Of a stretch of 64,000 nucleotides of DNA, positions 39,327 to 47,539 are shown piece by piece (within the stretch, counting starts at the first letter, position 1; the number at the start of each line of letters is the position of its first letter). The DNA lies in contig NZ_JAOYFC010000002.1 in NCBI RefSeq assembly GCF_025802015.1, forward strand, positions 868,001 to 932,000. The letters are read 5' to 3'. The DNA is from Falsihalocynthiibacter halioticoli (lineage in GTDB: Bacteria > Pseudomonadota > Alphaproteobacteria > Rhodobacterales > Rhodobacteraceae). Position numbers and translations under genes: made by a program. The notes below the pieces were generated by a model, which worked only from the letters and a program-made list of their open reading frames with translations, searched no databases and was not told where the DNA came from.

Positions 39327-40637
39327 ATGAATGCAGAACCCACTGGGGTTTTAGCCCCGCCCGCCCCGAAGCGCCTTGAGGAGATGAACCTCCCCATCGT
39401 TATGATGCGGGATATCCTTCTCAAAACGCTGTTCCGTCAGAACCTTGATATGGTTTCGGAAATTGCGAGGGCGATCTGTTTGCCAATACCGGTGACGCAA
39501 GAGCTTGTGGATATGGCGCGCGAGCAGCGGCTTTTGGAGGCGACTGGTACTCTGCATGCTAACTCTGGCAACGAAATGGGCTACCAGCTTACTGACCAAG
39601 GCAAGGCCCGCGCACTCGATGCGTTAAGTCAGTCAGAATACTACGGCGCTATGCCCGTGCCGCTGTCGATTTATCAGGAGCAGGTCAAACGCCAGTCGAT
39701 CCGCAATATCCAGATTTCGCGCGATCAACTCACCGGTGCGATGGGTCATCTGATCCTACCGCCGACGTTGCTTGACCAACTTGGCCCTGCAGTAAGTTCT
39801 GGCCGTTCGATCCTTATGTACGGTCCTCCGGGCAATGGTAAATCCTCTATCTCGAACGGTATCCGTGACGCACTTGGCGACAAGATCTATGTACCGCGCG
39901 CGATTGAATACTCCGGTCAGGTGATTACTGTTTATGACCCAATCGTGCACTCCGCCGCCGAAGAACAGAAAGACGACCCAAACTCACTCCGCCGTACCGG
40001 CAACCGCTATGACACGCGCTATGTGCGTTGCGAACGGCCAACAGTAATCACTGGTGGTGAATTGACGCTTTCGATGCTTGATCTCGTCTATAACCCGACA
40101 GCCCGAACCTATCAGGCGCCGTTGCAGCTCAAGTCCTCTGGTGGCGTCTTTATTGTGGACGACCTTGGCCGACAGGAAGAGCCGCCACAGTCGCTTATCA
40201 ACCGTTGGATTGTGCCTCTCGAAGAGGGCAAAGATATCCTCGCGCTGCAATCGGGCGAAAAATTCGAGGTGCCGTTTGACACGCTCGTCATCTTCTCGAC
40301 CAACTTTCACCCGAACAAGATTTTTGACCGCGCTGCGTTGCGCCGGATTTTCTTCAAAATCAAAATCGATGGTCCGGATCAGGAAGACTTCCTCAAAATC
40401 TTCGCGATGATGGCGCGTCGCCGCAAGATGCCGCTGGACGAGGCCGCGCTGGTGCATTTGCTTAAGAAGAAATACCCCGAAATCAACAACGAATACGCCA
40501 ACTATCAGCCGATCTTCTTGATTGATCAAATGATTTCGATCTGTGAGTTCGAGGGCATCCCATACCAAATGACGCCTGATCTCATCGACCGGGCTTGGGC
40601 GAACATGTTCGTAACTGAGGAAGACATCGTTCACTAA
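39327..40637 (+). CDS. AAA ATPase of the MoxR/DUF-type found beside tad loci
   Basis: A 436-residue cytosolic AAA protein. Residues 20-110 look like a winged-helix-type domain (ARAICLPIPVTQELVDMARE, YQLTDQGKARALDAL). The ATPase part has Walker A MYGPPGNGKSS near residue 170, Walker B GGVFIVDDLGRQ, and a sensor-like VIFSTNFHPNKIFDRAALRR, with a lid to the end. ATG 39327 begins MNAEPTGV. It lies beside the tad locus, as in several other alphaproteobacteria, but its role there is not established. It is divergent from the glycosyltransferase. Confidence 0.85.
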   Translation: MNAEPTGVLAPPAPKRLEEMNLPIVMMRDILLKTLFRQNLDMVSEIARAICLPIPVTQELVDMAREQRLLEATGTLHANSGNEMGYQLTDQGKARALDALSQSEYYGAMPVPLSIYQEQVKRQSIRNIQISRDQLTGAMGHLILPPTLLDQLGPAVSSGRSILMYGPPGNGKSSISNGIRDALGDKIYVPRAIEYSGQVITVYDPIVHSAAEEQKDDPNSLRRTGNRYDTRYVRCERPTVITGGELTLSMLDLVYNPTARTYQAPLQLKSSGGVFIVDDLGRQEEPPQSLINRWIVPLEEGKDILALQSGEKFEVPFDTLVIFSTNFHPNKIFDRAALRRIFFKIKIDGPDQEDFLKIFAMMARRRKMPLDEAALVHLLKKKYPEINNEYANYQPIFLIDQMISICEFEGIPYQMTPDLIDRAWANMFVTEEDIVH

Positions 40638-40679
40638 TTCGGTGTTTTCGGCGGGCTCTAATTCGCATACCCTTTTGGG

Positions 40680-43085
40680 ATGACCGCGCTTCCGCAGCAC
40701 TTTGAAAACTGGTTTGATGCAAGGGGCTGGCAAGCTCACCCGCATCAACTCGAGATGCTCGCCAAAAAAGACGAGCCGGCGCAGCTCTTGATTGCGCCAA
40801 CGGGTGGCGGCAAAACACTCGCCGGATTTCTTCCGACCCTCGTTGAACTCGGCAGCAGGCCACAATCCGGCCTACACACGCTCTATATTTCCCCGCTCAA
40901 AGCGCTCGCCGCAGATATCCGACGGAACCTTGAAAAGCCAGTTACCGAAATCGGGCTTGATATTCGCATTGAGGACCGGACCGGAGACACGCCCGCGACC
41001 CGCAAAAAACGACAACGGGTTGATCCACCACACATTCTGTTGACCACACCCGAGAGCCTCGCGCTTCTGCTCAGCTATGAAGATGCGCCTCGCATGTTCG
41101 CAGGTGTGTCTCGTGTGATCGTGGACGAGATTCATGCACTGGCCGAAAGCAAACGCGGAGATCAGTTGATGCTCGCGCTCTCTCGACTTCAGGCACTTGC
41201 GCCAAATCTCCGCCGTGTGGGCCTCTCCGCTACGGTTGAAGAGCCTGAGGCCATTGCAAAAACACTCGCATTTGGCTCACAACCCTGCAGCATCCTTCAT
41301 GCTCCAAGCGGTCCCACGCCTGATATTCAGATGCTAAAGACCACTGAAGCCCCGCCTTGGTCAGGTGGCGGCGCGGCCTACTCCATTCCTGCGGTTATGG
41401 AATTGGTCAAACAACACAAAACCACCCTGATCTTTCACAACACCCGCGCACAGGCCGAGATATTTTTTCACAATCTTTGGCTCGCGAATGACGACGCCTT
41501 ACCAATCGGAATTCACCATGGCTCCCTCGCCCGCGCTGCACGCGAGAAAACAGAAGCCGCTATGGCCGAAGGGAAACTGCGCGCGATTGTCTGTACGGGT
41601 AGCCTCGATCTGGGGATCGACTGGGGTGATGTTGATCTTGTTATCCAGATTGGCGCACCCAAAAATGTGAAACGCCTTGTGCAGCGGATCGGCCGCGCCA
41701 ACCACGTCTATAACGCTCCCTCTAAAGCTATTCTTGTTCCCGCAAATCGATTTGAGGTTGTCGAATGTGTTGCGGCGCTCGAAGCCGTGCGCGAGATGGA
41801 TCTTGATGGCGAACCGCATGGCCGAGGCCCGCTTGATGTGCTGTGCCAGCACATACTTATTCGCGCCGCATCTGGCCCATTTCATGCTGACGCGTTGTTC
41901 GACGAATTCCGCTCAACAGGCGACTACGCAAGCCTAACTCGCGCCGAATTTGACGGCTGCCTCGATTTTATCGCGACAGGTGGCTATGCCTTAAGAACTT
42001 ATGACAGATGGCAGCGCCTCTTGCTCAAGGAAGACGGCATGTGGCATCTGCGCGACCCGCGCTCGACCCAACGCATCCGCATGAACCTCGGGACAATCCA
42101 AGATACCGACAAACTGAAGGTTCGCATGCGTGGTCGTGGTTCTGCTGCACCTTTGGGCGAAATCGAGGAGAGCTTTGCGGCGACGTTGGAGCCTGGCGAT
42201 ACTTTTCTGATTGGTGGCGAGATCGTTCGCTTCGTTGGCCTCCGAGAGATGGACGTGATCGTGCGTAAAGACGCTGCGAAGCGCCCGCGCATCGCAACCT
42301 TTATGGGTACAAAGTTCGCCACCTCAACACAGCTTTCTCACAGAATTCTCGACTATTTTCAGCGATCCGACTGGAGCGAATTGCCAAACCACACCGCCGA
42401 CTGGCTCATGCTTCAAAAGACGATATCGGCACTGCCAAACAAAGACGAACTGTTGATCGAAACCTTTCCCAACGATGGTTTGGAACATCTTTGCATCTAC
42501 GGCTTCGCTGGGCGTAACGCGTTACAAACACTTGGGTTATTGCTGACACACAGACTTGAAACCTTGGGTTTTCATCCTCTGGGGTTTGTCGCCACGGATT
42601 ACGCACTCATGATCTGGGGTCTTGATGAGGTCACGGATTTCGCGCCACTTTTTGAGCCTGCTAACCTACGGGACGGATTGGAAAACTGGCTTGCGGAAAG
42701 CGCGGTCATGAAGCGCTCTTTCAAGACCTGCGCAACGATTGCCGGTTTGATTGATCGCAATGGCCCCCACCCCAAAAAGAGCGGCCGACAAACAACATTC
42801 TCCTCTGACATTCTTTATAATACGCTTCTGAAATATGATCCCGACCACCTGATGCTCCGCATCACCAAAGAAGAAGCTATGCGTGGCCTCGTTGATTTCT
42901 CCCGCATCGAAGAAATGCTTACACGGACAAACGGCAAGCTTTTGACCAAACGGCTTGAACGTGTCTCTCCGCTCGCGGCTCCTCTCTTGCTGGAAATTGG
43001 CAACGTACCTGTAAGAGGCTCCGCACAAGAGCGCCTCCTTACCGAAGAAGCGGAGCGGATGCTTTCGGAGGTCGGCCTTGAATAG
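40680..43085 (+). CDS. ligase-associated DEXH-box helicase (Lhr-like)
   Basis: An 801-residue superfamily 2 helicase of the ligase-associated DNA damage response set. Motifs: APTGGGKTLAGFLPTLVE (I), LYISPLKALAADIRRNLE (Ia), VIVDEIHALAESKRG (II, DEIH), VGLSATVEEPEAIAKTL (III), IVCTGSLDLGIDWGDVDLVI and QRIGRANH (V/VI), then the Lhr C-terminal winged helix and beta-barrel domains. It unwinds DNA in repair. It overlaps the PdeM nuclease gene by 8 nt. The partner ATP-dependent ligase and exonuclease usually grouped with these genes are not in the window. Confidence 0.94.
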   Translation: MTALPQHFENWFDARGWQAHPHQLEMLAKKDEPAQLLIAPTGGGKTLAGFLPTLVELGSRPQSGLHTLYISPLKALAADIRRNLEKPVTEIGLDIRIEDRTGDTPATRKKRQRVDPPHILLTTPESLALLLSYEDAPRMFAGVSRVIVDEIHALAESKRGDQLMLALSRLQALAPNLRRVGLSATVEEPEAIAKTLAFGSQPCSILHAPSGPTPDIQMLKTTEAPPWSGGGAAYSIPAVMELVKQHKTTLIFHNTRAQAEIFFHNLWLANDDALPIGIHHGSLARAAREKTEAAMAEGKLRAIVCTGSLDLGIDWGDVDLVIQIGAPKNVKRLVQRIGRANHVYNAPSKAILVPANRFEVVECVAALEAVREMDLDGEPHGRGPLDVLCQHILIRAASGPFHADALFDEFRSTGDYASLTRAEFDGCLDFIATGGYALRTYDRWQRLLLKEDGMWHLRDPRSTQRIRMNLGTIQDTDKLKVRMRGRGSAAPLGEIEESFAATLEPGDTFLIGGEIVRFVGLREMDVIVRKDAAKRPRIATFMGTKFATSTQLSHRILDYFQRSDWSELPNHTADWLMLQKTISALPNKDELLIETFPNDGLEHLCIYGFAGRNALQTLGLLLTHRLETLGFHPLGFVATDYALMIWGLDEVTDFAPLFEPANLRDGLENWLAESAVMKRSFKTCATIAGLIDRNGPHPKKSGRQTTFSSDILYNTLLKYDPDHLMLRITKEEAMRGLVDFSRIEEMLTRTNGKLLTKRLERVSPLAAPLLLEIGNVPVRGSAQERLLTEEAERMLSEVGLE

Positions 43086-43749
43086 CGACGTTTCAACACC
43101 CTTAGAGTTTCAGGGAAACAGCTTCCACCTCTTTGCATCAGGCGCGCTGTACTGGCCTGCAGAGCGCTTGCTGTGCGTCTCCGATCTCCATTTGGGCAAG
43201 TCCACTCGCTATGCCAAATCAGGCGGTGCATCCCTTCCACCTTATGAGGTTCAGGAGACCCTCTCTCGAATGGAAGAAGCGATTGAAGCCACCCAACCGG
43301 ATACTGTTGTGTGTCTCGGGGATAGTTTTGATGCTGTTGATAGTCAGGACGACATCCTTGAAAGTGACTACCTTCGCCTTACGGCAATGATGGCGGGTCG
43401 CTCTTGGATATGGATCGAAGGCAACCACGATCCTGGGCCTGTCGGGCTTGGCGGTCAGCACCTCAAGAGCGTGAATGTTCGTGGAATTACCTTTAGACAT
43501 ATTGCCGAAACAACAGATACGCCCGAAATATCAGGACATTACCATCCGAAAGCCCGCATTCGGACACGGGCGCGTGGCCTTTCCTTTCGAGCGCTTCTTG
43601 TAGACCAAAAGCGGATCATCATGCCCGCATTCGGAACGTATACCGGCGGACTTTGGAGTGATCACCAAGTCTTTAGCGCCCTAATGGAAGACCGCGCGCA
43701 GGCCTATCTCCTTCGCCAGCCGCCGCTTAAAATTCCAATGCCGCGGTAA
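43078..43749 (+). CDS. pdeM: ligase-associated DNA damage response endonuclease PdeM
   Basis: A 223-residue calcineurin-like metallophosphoesterase of the set that includes the helicase upstream. Metal ligands are in SDLHLGK (Asp36, His38), LGDSFDAVD, EGNHDPGP and ISGHYHPKARI, the full order of the family. The TTG start at 43078 overlaps the helicase stop by 8 nt, so both are made together. It probably cuts or trims DNA ends with the helicase. It ends 5 nt before the stop of convergent folD, with no terminator between. Confidence 0.92.
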   Translation: MNSDVSTPLEFQGNSFHLFASGALYWPAERLLCVSDLHLGKSTRYAKSGGASLPPYEVQETLSRMEEAIEATQPDTVVCLGDSFDAVDSQDDILESDYLRLTAMMAGRSWIWIEGNHDPGPVGLGGQHLKSVNVRGITFRHIAETTDTPEISGHYHPKARIRTRARGLSFRALLVDQKRIIMPAFGTYTGGLWSDHQVFSALMEDRAQAYLLRQPPLKIPMPR

Positions 43750-43754
43750 GCAGC

Positions 43755-44657
43755 TTAGGCGGTCAGGCCTTCGGGTTCTTCAAGACCGTTTGCGCGGCAG
43801 GTCGCCGTCAGCGTATTCGCCAACAGGCATGCGATTGTCATTGGGCCCACACCGCCAGGAACAGGCGTGATCGCACCAGCATTTTCCTTCGCCGTTGCGA
43901 AATCAACGTCTCCAACAAGCCGTGTCTTGCCTTCGCCCTTTTCTGGCGCGGGGATACGGTTGATGCCAACATCAATTACGGTCGCGCCTTTCTTGATCCA
44001 ATCGCCCGGAACCATCTCTGGCCGACCAACGGCCGCGACCACGATGTCCGCACGTCGCACGACATCGGGCAAGTCTTTGGTGCGGCTATGCGCGATTGTA
44101 ACTGTGCAACTATCGCCCAAAAGCAAGTTGGCCATAGGTTTGCCAACGATATTCGAACGCCCGATAACAACCGCGTCCAAACCAGAAAGCGATCCATGGT
44201 GTTCCCGCAACATCATCAAGCATCCCAATGGAGTACACGGCACCATCGATTTCTGACCTGTGCCAAGCAAGCCCACGTTGGAAATATGAAAGCCGTCAAC
44301 GTCTTTGACCGGATCAATCGAGTTGATGACAAGGTCTTCGTTAAGGTGGTCAGGCAAAGGAAGTTGCACAAGAATACCGTTAATGCTTTCATCCTTGTTC
44401 AGCTTTTCGATGAGCGCGAGGAGATCCGCTTCTGAAGTGTTGGCGTCGAGTTTGTGCTCATAGGAGTTCATGCCCACTTCGACGGTCATTTTGCCCTTGG
44501 AGCGCACATAGACCTGACTTGCAGGGTCTTCACCAACAAGCACAACCGCCAACCCTGGGGTAATGCCATGCTCAGATTTCAGCTTGGAAACATGCGAAGC
44601 AACCTTTTCGCGGACGGTTGCGGCAAAAGCTTTGCCGTCGAGAAGTTTAGCGGTCAT
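43755..44657 (-). CDS. folD: bifunctional methylenetetrahydrofolate dehydrogenase / cyclohydrolase
   Basis: FolD interconverts methylene-THF, methenyl-THF and 10-formyl-THF in the cytosol with NADP. The 300 residues show the signature VGEDPASQVYVRSKGK with the catalytic Lys, GILVQLPLPDHL, VIGRSNIVGKPMANLLL (dinucleotide-binding) and ITPVPGGVGPMTIACLL. With fhs it makes the one-carbon pathway from formate to formyl-THF and methylene-THF. It lies 3 nt after the chorismate mutase gene, with which it should share a transcript from fhs. Confidence 0.97.
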   Translation of the reverse strand: MTAKLLDGKAFAATVREKVASHVSKLKSEHGITPGLAVVLVGEDPASQVYVRSKGKMTVEVGMNSYEHKLDANTSEADLLALIEKLNKDESINGILVQLPLPDHLNEDLVINSIDPVKDVDGFHISNVGLLGTGQKSMVPCTPLGCLMMLREHHGSLSGLDAVVIGRSNIVGKPMANLLLGDSCTVTIAHSRTKDLPDVVRRADIVVAAVGRPEMVPGDWIKKGATVIDVGINRIPAPEKGEGKTRLVGDVDFATAKENAGAITPVPGGVGPMTIACLLANTLTATCRANGLEEPEGLTA

Positions 44658-44660
44658 GGG

Positions 44661-44963
44661 TTACTCCTTTGTCGTATTCAGGTGCACTTCTTCGCGTGCG
44701 ATCGACCAGCGAATTAGCTCGCGCCAAAGATTTTCGGCCAAGTCAGGTGAAAGCCCTTCGCCCTCTGCAAGTCGCCGGACATTCCCCACAACTTCTTCGA
44801 CGCGAACTGGAATATTCGCGGCAAGCCCATCACGTTTTTTGATCTCTGCCGCACGGTCGATATATCTCGCACGAATGCGAAGGGTCTTAATCAATTCCGC
44901 GTCGAGCGTGTCGATCTCGGCGCGAAGCTGTTCCATGTTTTCGCAGTCTTTGGGCTCACGCAT
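44661..44963 (-). CDS. chorismate mutase (AroQ type)
   Basis: A 100-residue, all-helical protein of the AroQ family that turns chorismate into prephenate for phenylalanine and tyrosine. Seen are LRAEIDTLDAELIKTLRIRA, YIDRAAEIKKRDG with the substrate-binding Lys, PVRVEEVVGNVRRLAEGEGL and a final helix with IRWSIAREE. It is a stand-alone, cytosolic form without prephenate dehydratase. It lies between fhs and folD, a conserved order in Rhodobacterales. The ATG at 44963 is the first in frame. Confidence 0.92.
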   Translation of the reverse strand: MREPKDCENMEQLRAEIDTLDAELIKTLRIRARYIDRAAEIKKRDGLAANIPVRVEEVVGNVRRLAEGEGLSPDLAENLWRELIRWSIAREEVHLNTTKE

Positions 44964-45025
44964 ATCCGCATTCCAATCGTTTCGCGGCCCCTCATACTCC
45001 GAGCAAGACAGTTCTTCAACGCCCC

Positions 45026-46702
45026 CTAGAACAAACCTTCGATTTCACCTGCGTCATTGAGCTTAATCTGCTCCGCAGACGGCACGCGCGGCAAGCCCGG
45101 CATGGTCATGATCTCTCCGCAAATCGCGACGACAAACCCCGCGCCTGCTGAAAGGCGGACCTCACGAATAGGAACGGAATGCCCCGTTGGCGCGCCGCGC
45201 AGATTTGGGTCGGTCGAAAAGCTATACTGTGTTTTCGCCATGCACACCGGCAGATCACCGTAGCCATCCTGCTCCCAAGCGCGAAGTTGATCGCGGATTT
45301 TCTTATCGGCCAGAACCTCATCCGCACGATAGATCGATTTCGCAATCCGTTCGATTTTCTCAAACAACGGCATGTTATCGCGGTAAAGCGGGGCGAACTG
45401 CGCAACGTCTGCATCTGCAATCTCTGCAACGCGCGTTGCGAGTTCTTGAATGCCCGCGGAGCCTTTTTCCCAATGCTTGCACAGGATCGCCTCGGAACCT
45501 TGCGAGGCAACATAATCCATCACCGCTTGAACTTCCGCGTCTGTATCTGAGGTAAAGTGGTTAATACCAACAACAACAGGAACGCCAAATGATTTCAAGT
45601 TGGCGATGTGACGCCCGAGGTTGTCACAACCCTGCTGAACTGCTTCAACGTTTTCGGCACCAAGATCAGCTTTGGCGACCCCGCCATTCATCTTCATGGC
45701 CCGAACCGTCGCCACAAGCACAACGCAATCAGGCGCGATGCCCGCTTTGCGGCATTTGATGTTCATGAATTTCTCGGCCCCAAGGTCAGCGCCAAATCCC
45801 GCCTCGGTCACAACATAATCAGCAAGCTTCAACGCCGTTTTCGTCGCAATCACCGAATTACACCCATGCGCGATATTCGCAAACGGTCCGCCATGAACAA
45901 AGGCAGGATTGTTCTCAAGTGTCTGAACAAGATTTGGCTGCATCGCTTGCTGTAGAAGTACAGTCATTGCGCCATCGGCCTTGATGTCACGTGCATAGAT
46001 CGGCGTTCTATCACGACGATAGGCGACGATAATATCACCGAGCCGTTTCTTAAGATCGTCCAGATCGTTGGCAAGGCAAAGGATCGCCATAACTTCGGAG
46101 GCAACAGTTATGTCAAACCCCGTCTGGCGCGGGAAGCCGTTTGCAACGCCACCAAGCGACGTCACCGTATCGCGGAGCGCACGGTCGTTCATGTCCATCA
46201 CACGCCGCCATGTGACACGACGCTCGTCTATCTCAAGCGCATTACCCCAATAGATGTGGTTATCAATCATTGCCGAAAGCAGGTTGTGCGCTGAGGTGAT
46301 CGCGTGGAAGTCACCTGTGAAGTGCAGGTTCATATCTTCCATCGGGATGACCTGTGCGTAGCCACCGCCAGCTGCACCGCCTTTCATACCGAAACACGGA
46401 CCAAGCGAGGCCTCGCGGATACAGATTGCCGCTTTCTTGCCGATGCTGTTCAACCCATCACCAAGCCCGACTGTGGTCGTTGTTTTACCCTCACCCGCCG
46501 GCGTCGGGTTAATAGCAGTCACAAGAATAAGTTTACCGTCTTTCTTACCCTCAAGCGACTTGATGAACTCCGCACTCACCTTTGCTTTGTCATGTCCAAA
46601 GGGCAGCAAATGTTCGCTTTGAATTCCCAACCGAGCGCCAACTTCTTGAATCGGCTTCTTTTGTCCTTCGCGCGCAATCTCGATATCGGTTTTGAACGTC
46701 AT
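45026..46702 (-). CDS. fhs: formate-tetrahydrofolate ligase
   Basis: Fhs makes 10-formyl-THF from formate, THF and ATP. The 558 residues have the N-terminal segment EIGAREGQ-like start (here EIAREGQKKPIQEVGARLGI), the nucleotide loop TPAGEGKTTTTVGLGDGL near residue 66, GAAGGGYAQVIPMEDMNLHF, and VASEVMAILCLANDLDDLK. It is first in the fhs-chorismate mutase-folD group. This set is common in marine Rhodobacterales that oxidise methyl groups, although no methyl-oxidising genes are visible here. The 144 bp upstream held no identifiable riboswitch. Confidence 0.97.
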   Translation of the reverse strand: MTFKTDIEIAREGQKKPIQEVGARLGIQSEHLLPFGHDKAKVSAEFIKSLEGKKDGKLILVTAINPTPAGEGKTTTTVGLGDGLNSIGKKAAICIREASLGPCFGMKGGAAGGGYAQVIPMEDMNLHFTGDFHAITSAHNLLSAMIDNHIYWGNALEIDERRVTWRRVMDMNDRALRDTVTSLGGVANGFPRQTGFDITVASEVMAILCLANDLDDLKKRLGDIIVAYRRDRTPIYARDIKADGAMTVLLQQAMQPNLVQTLENNPAFVHGGPFANIAHGCNSVIATKTALKLADYVVTEAGFGADLGAEKFMNIKCRKAGIAPDCVVLVATVRAMKMNGGVAKADLGAENVEAVQQGCDNLGRHIANLKSFGVPVVVGINHFTSDTDAEVQAVMDYVASQGSEAILCKHWEKGSAGIQELATRVAEIADADVAQFAPLYRDNMPLFEKIERIAKSIYRADEVLADKKIRDQLRAWEQDGYGDLPVCMAKTQYSFSTDPNLRGAPTGHSVPIREVRLSAGAGFVVAICGEIMTMPGLPRVPSAEQIKLNDAGEIEGLF

Positions 46703-46846
46703 AACGGCCCCTGACTAAAATGCTAATGCTTCGGTTCTACAGACCACTGAACACAGTTACAGCGGTAAAACCGACATTTTTCGCATATAAAGCGCCCAGC
46801 GAAGTTTCACATCGGAAAAATCAGCGCCTTTGCGAATGCTTGGCGC

Positions 46847-47431
46847 CTATGATCCGTGCGGCCAAGGTCTTTGATCTGGAATGTGCAGCCGCAATTGATC
46901 TCCGCGCCGAAGCGTACCTTCGCGCTCGACCCAAGCCGTGACACCGCGCTTGCCTGCAGCTTTCGCGCGGAACGCCTTGCCCTCGCCTTCATGCTTCAGT
47001 CCGATTTCGCGCGTAACGAGGTTGCACGGCTGGTTCTCCATATCAATCGTAACTGTCGCGCCGCTTTCTGCCTGCAGTCGCGATGAAGGAGGTACAGCCG
47101 TAAAATCCGGTATGCCTTTCACAACCATGTTCGCCCCCAACAAGGCAGGATCAAGTTGCTCCAACTCAAGCGCCTCCGCGATCTCTTCGATCTCTTCGGC
47201 AGAGACAATTGTAAGTTGGCGTACGTTGCGAATTTCAGTTCCACGCGGATATTGCGTAATGACTCGCGAACAAGACGGTCGCGTTAGCCCTCCGTGATCC
47301 TCACGAAGGGGTCCGGAAAAGGTAAGCTCCATTTCATCCATTGGCGTCGCCAAGAGGCTTTCATTGCGGTCAAGAACGCATCCCAGCCAGACGATCTCAC
47401 AGAAAAAATCCGTTGCTTTAAGTGCAGGCAT
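46847..47431 (-). CDS. MOSC domain protein
   Basis: A 194-residue protein with a MOSC (molybdenum cofactor sulfurase C-terminal) domain. The N-terminal part reads PALKATDFFCEIVWLG and the core contains GPLREDHGGLTRPSCSRV with the conserved Cys, GIPDFTAVPPSSRL, and CNLVTREIGLK. Such domains bind molybdopterin or act in sulfur transfer; the substrate of this one is not known. ATG 47431 has AGGGG upstream, better than the ATG 60 nt earlier. It lies between fhs and the ftsH terminator. Confidence 0.87.
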   Translation of the reverse strand: MPALKATDFFCEIVWLGCVLDRNESLLATPMDEMELTFSGPLREDHGGLTRPSCSRVITQYPRGTEIRNVRQLTIVSAEEIEEIAEALELEQLDPALLGANMVVKGIPDFTAVPPSSRLQAESGATVTIDMENQPCNLVTREIGLKHEGEGKAFRAKAAGKRGVTAWVEREGTLRRGDQLRLHIPDQRPWPHGS

Positions 47432-47489
47432 AAGACCCCTGTTTTGAATGTTGCGACGACGAGTTTGCAATTGCCGCTGAGCGATAGTC

Positions 47490-47523
47490 AAAACAAAAAC
47501 GCCGCATGGAGGTCCATGCGGCG
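47490..47523 (-). terminator. intrinsic terminator after ftsH
   Basis: On the minus strand a perfect 10 bp stem CGCCGCATGG / CCATGCGGCG with an ACCT loop is followed by TTTTTGTTTTG. It ends the ruv-tol-ftsH direction of transcription 17 nt after ftsH. Confidence 0.92.
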
Positions 47524-47539
47524 CTATCTTTGTTGCGAA

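Noticed and set aside
39984..40865. Minus-strand open frame opposite the AAA ATPase
   Set aside because: It mirrors the ATPase codons and spans the gap into the next gene, with no motif or ribosome site.
46703..46846. Riboswitch upstream of fhs
   Set aside because: No recognised aptamer core or terminator structure in this 144 bp.
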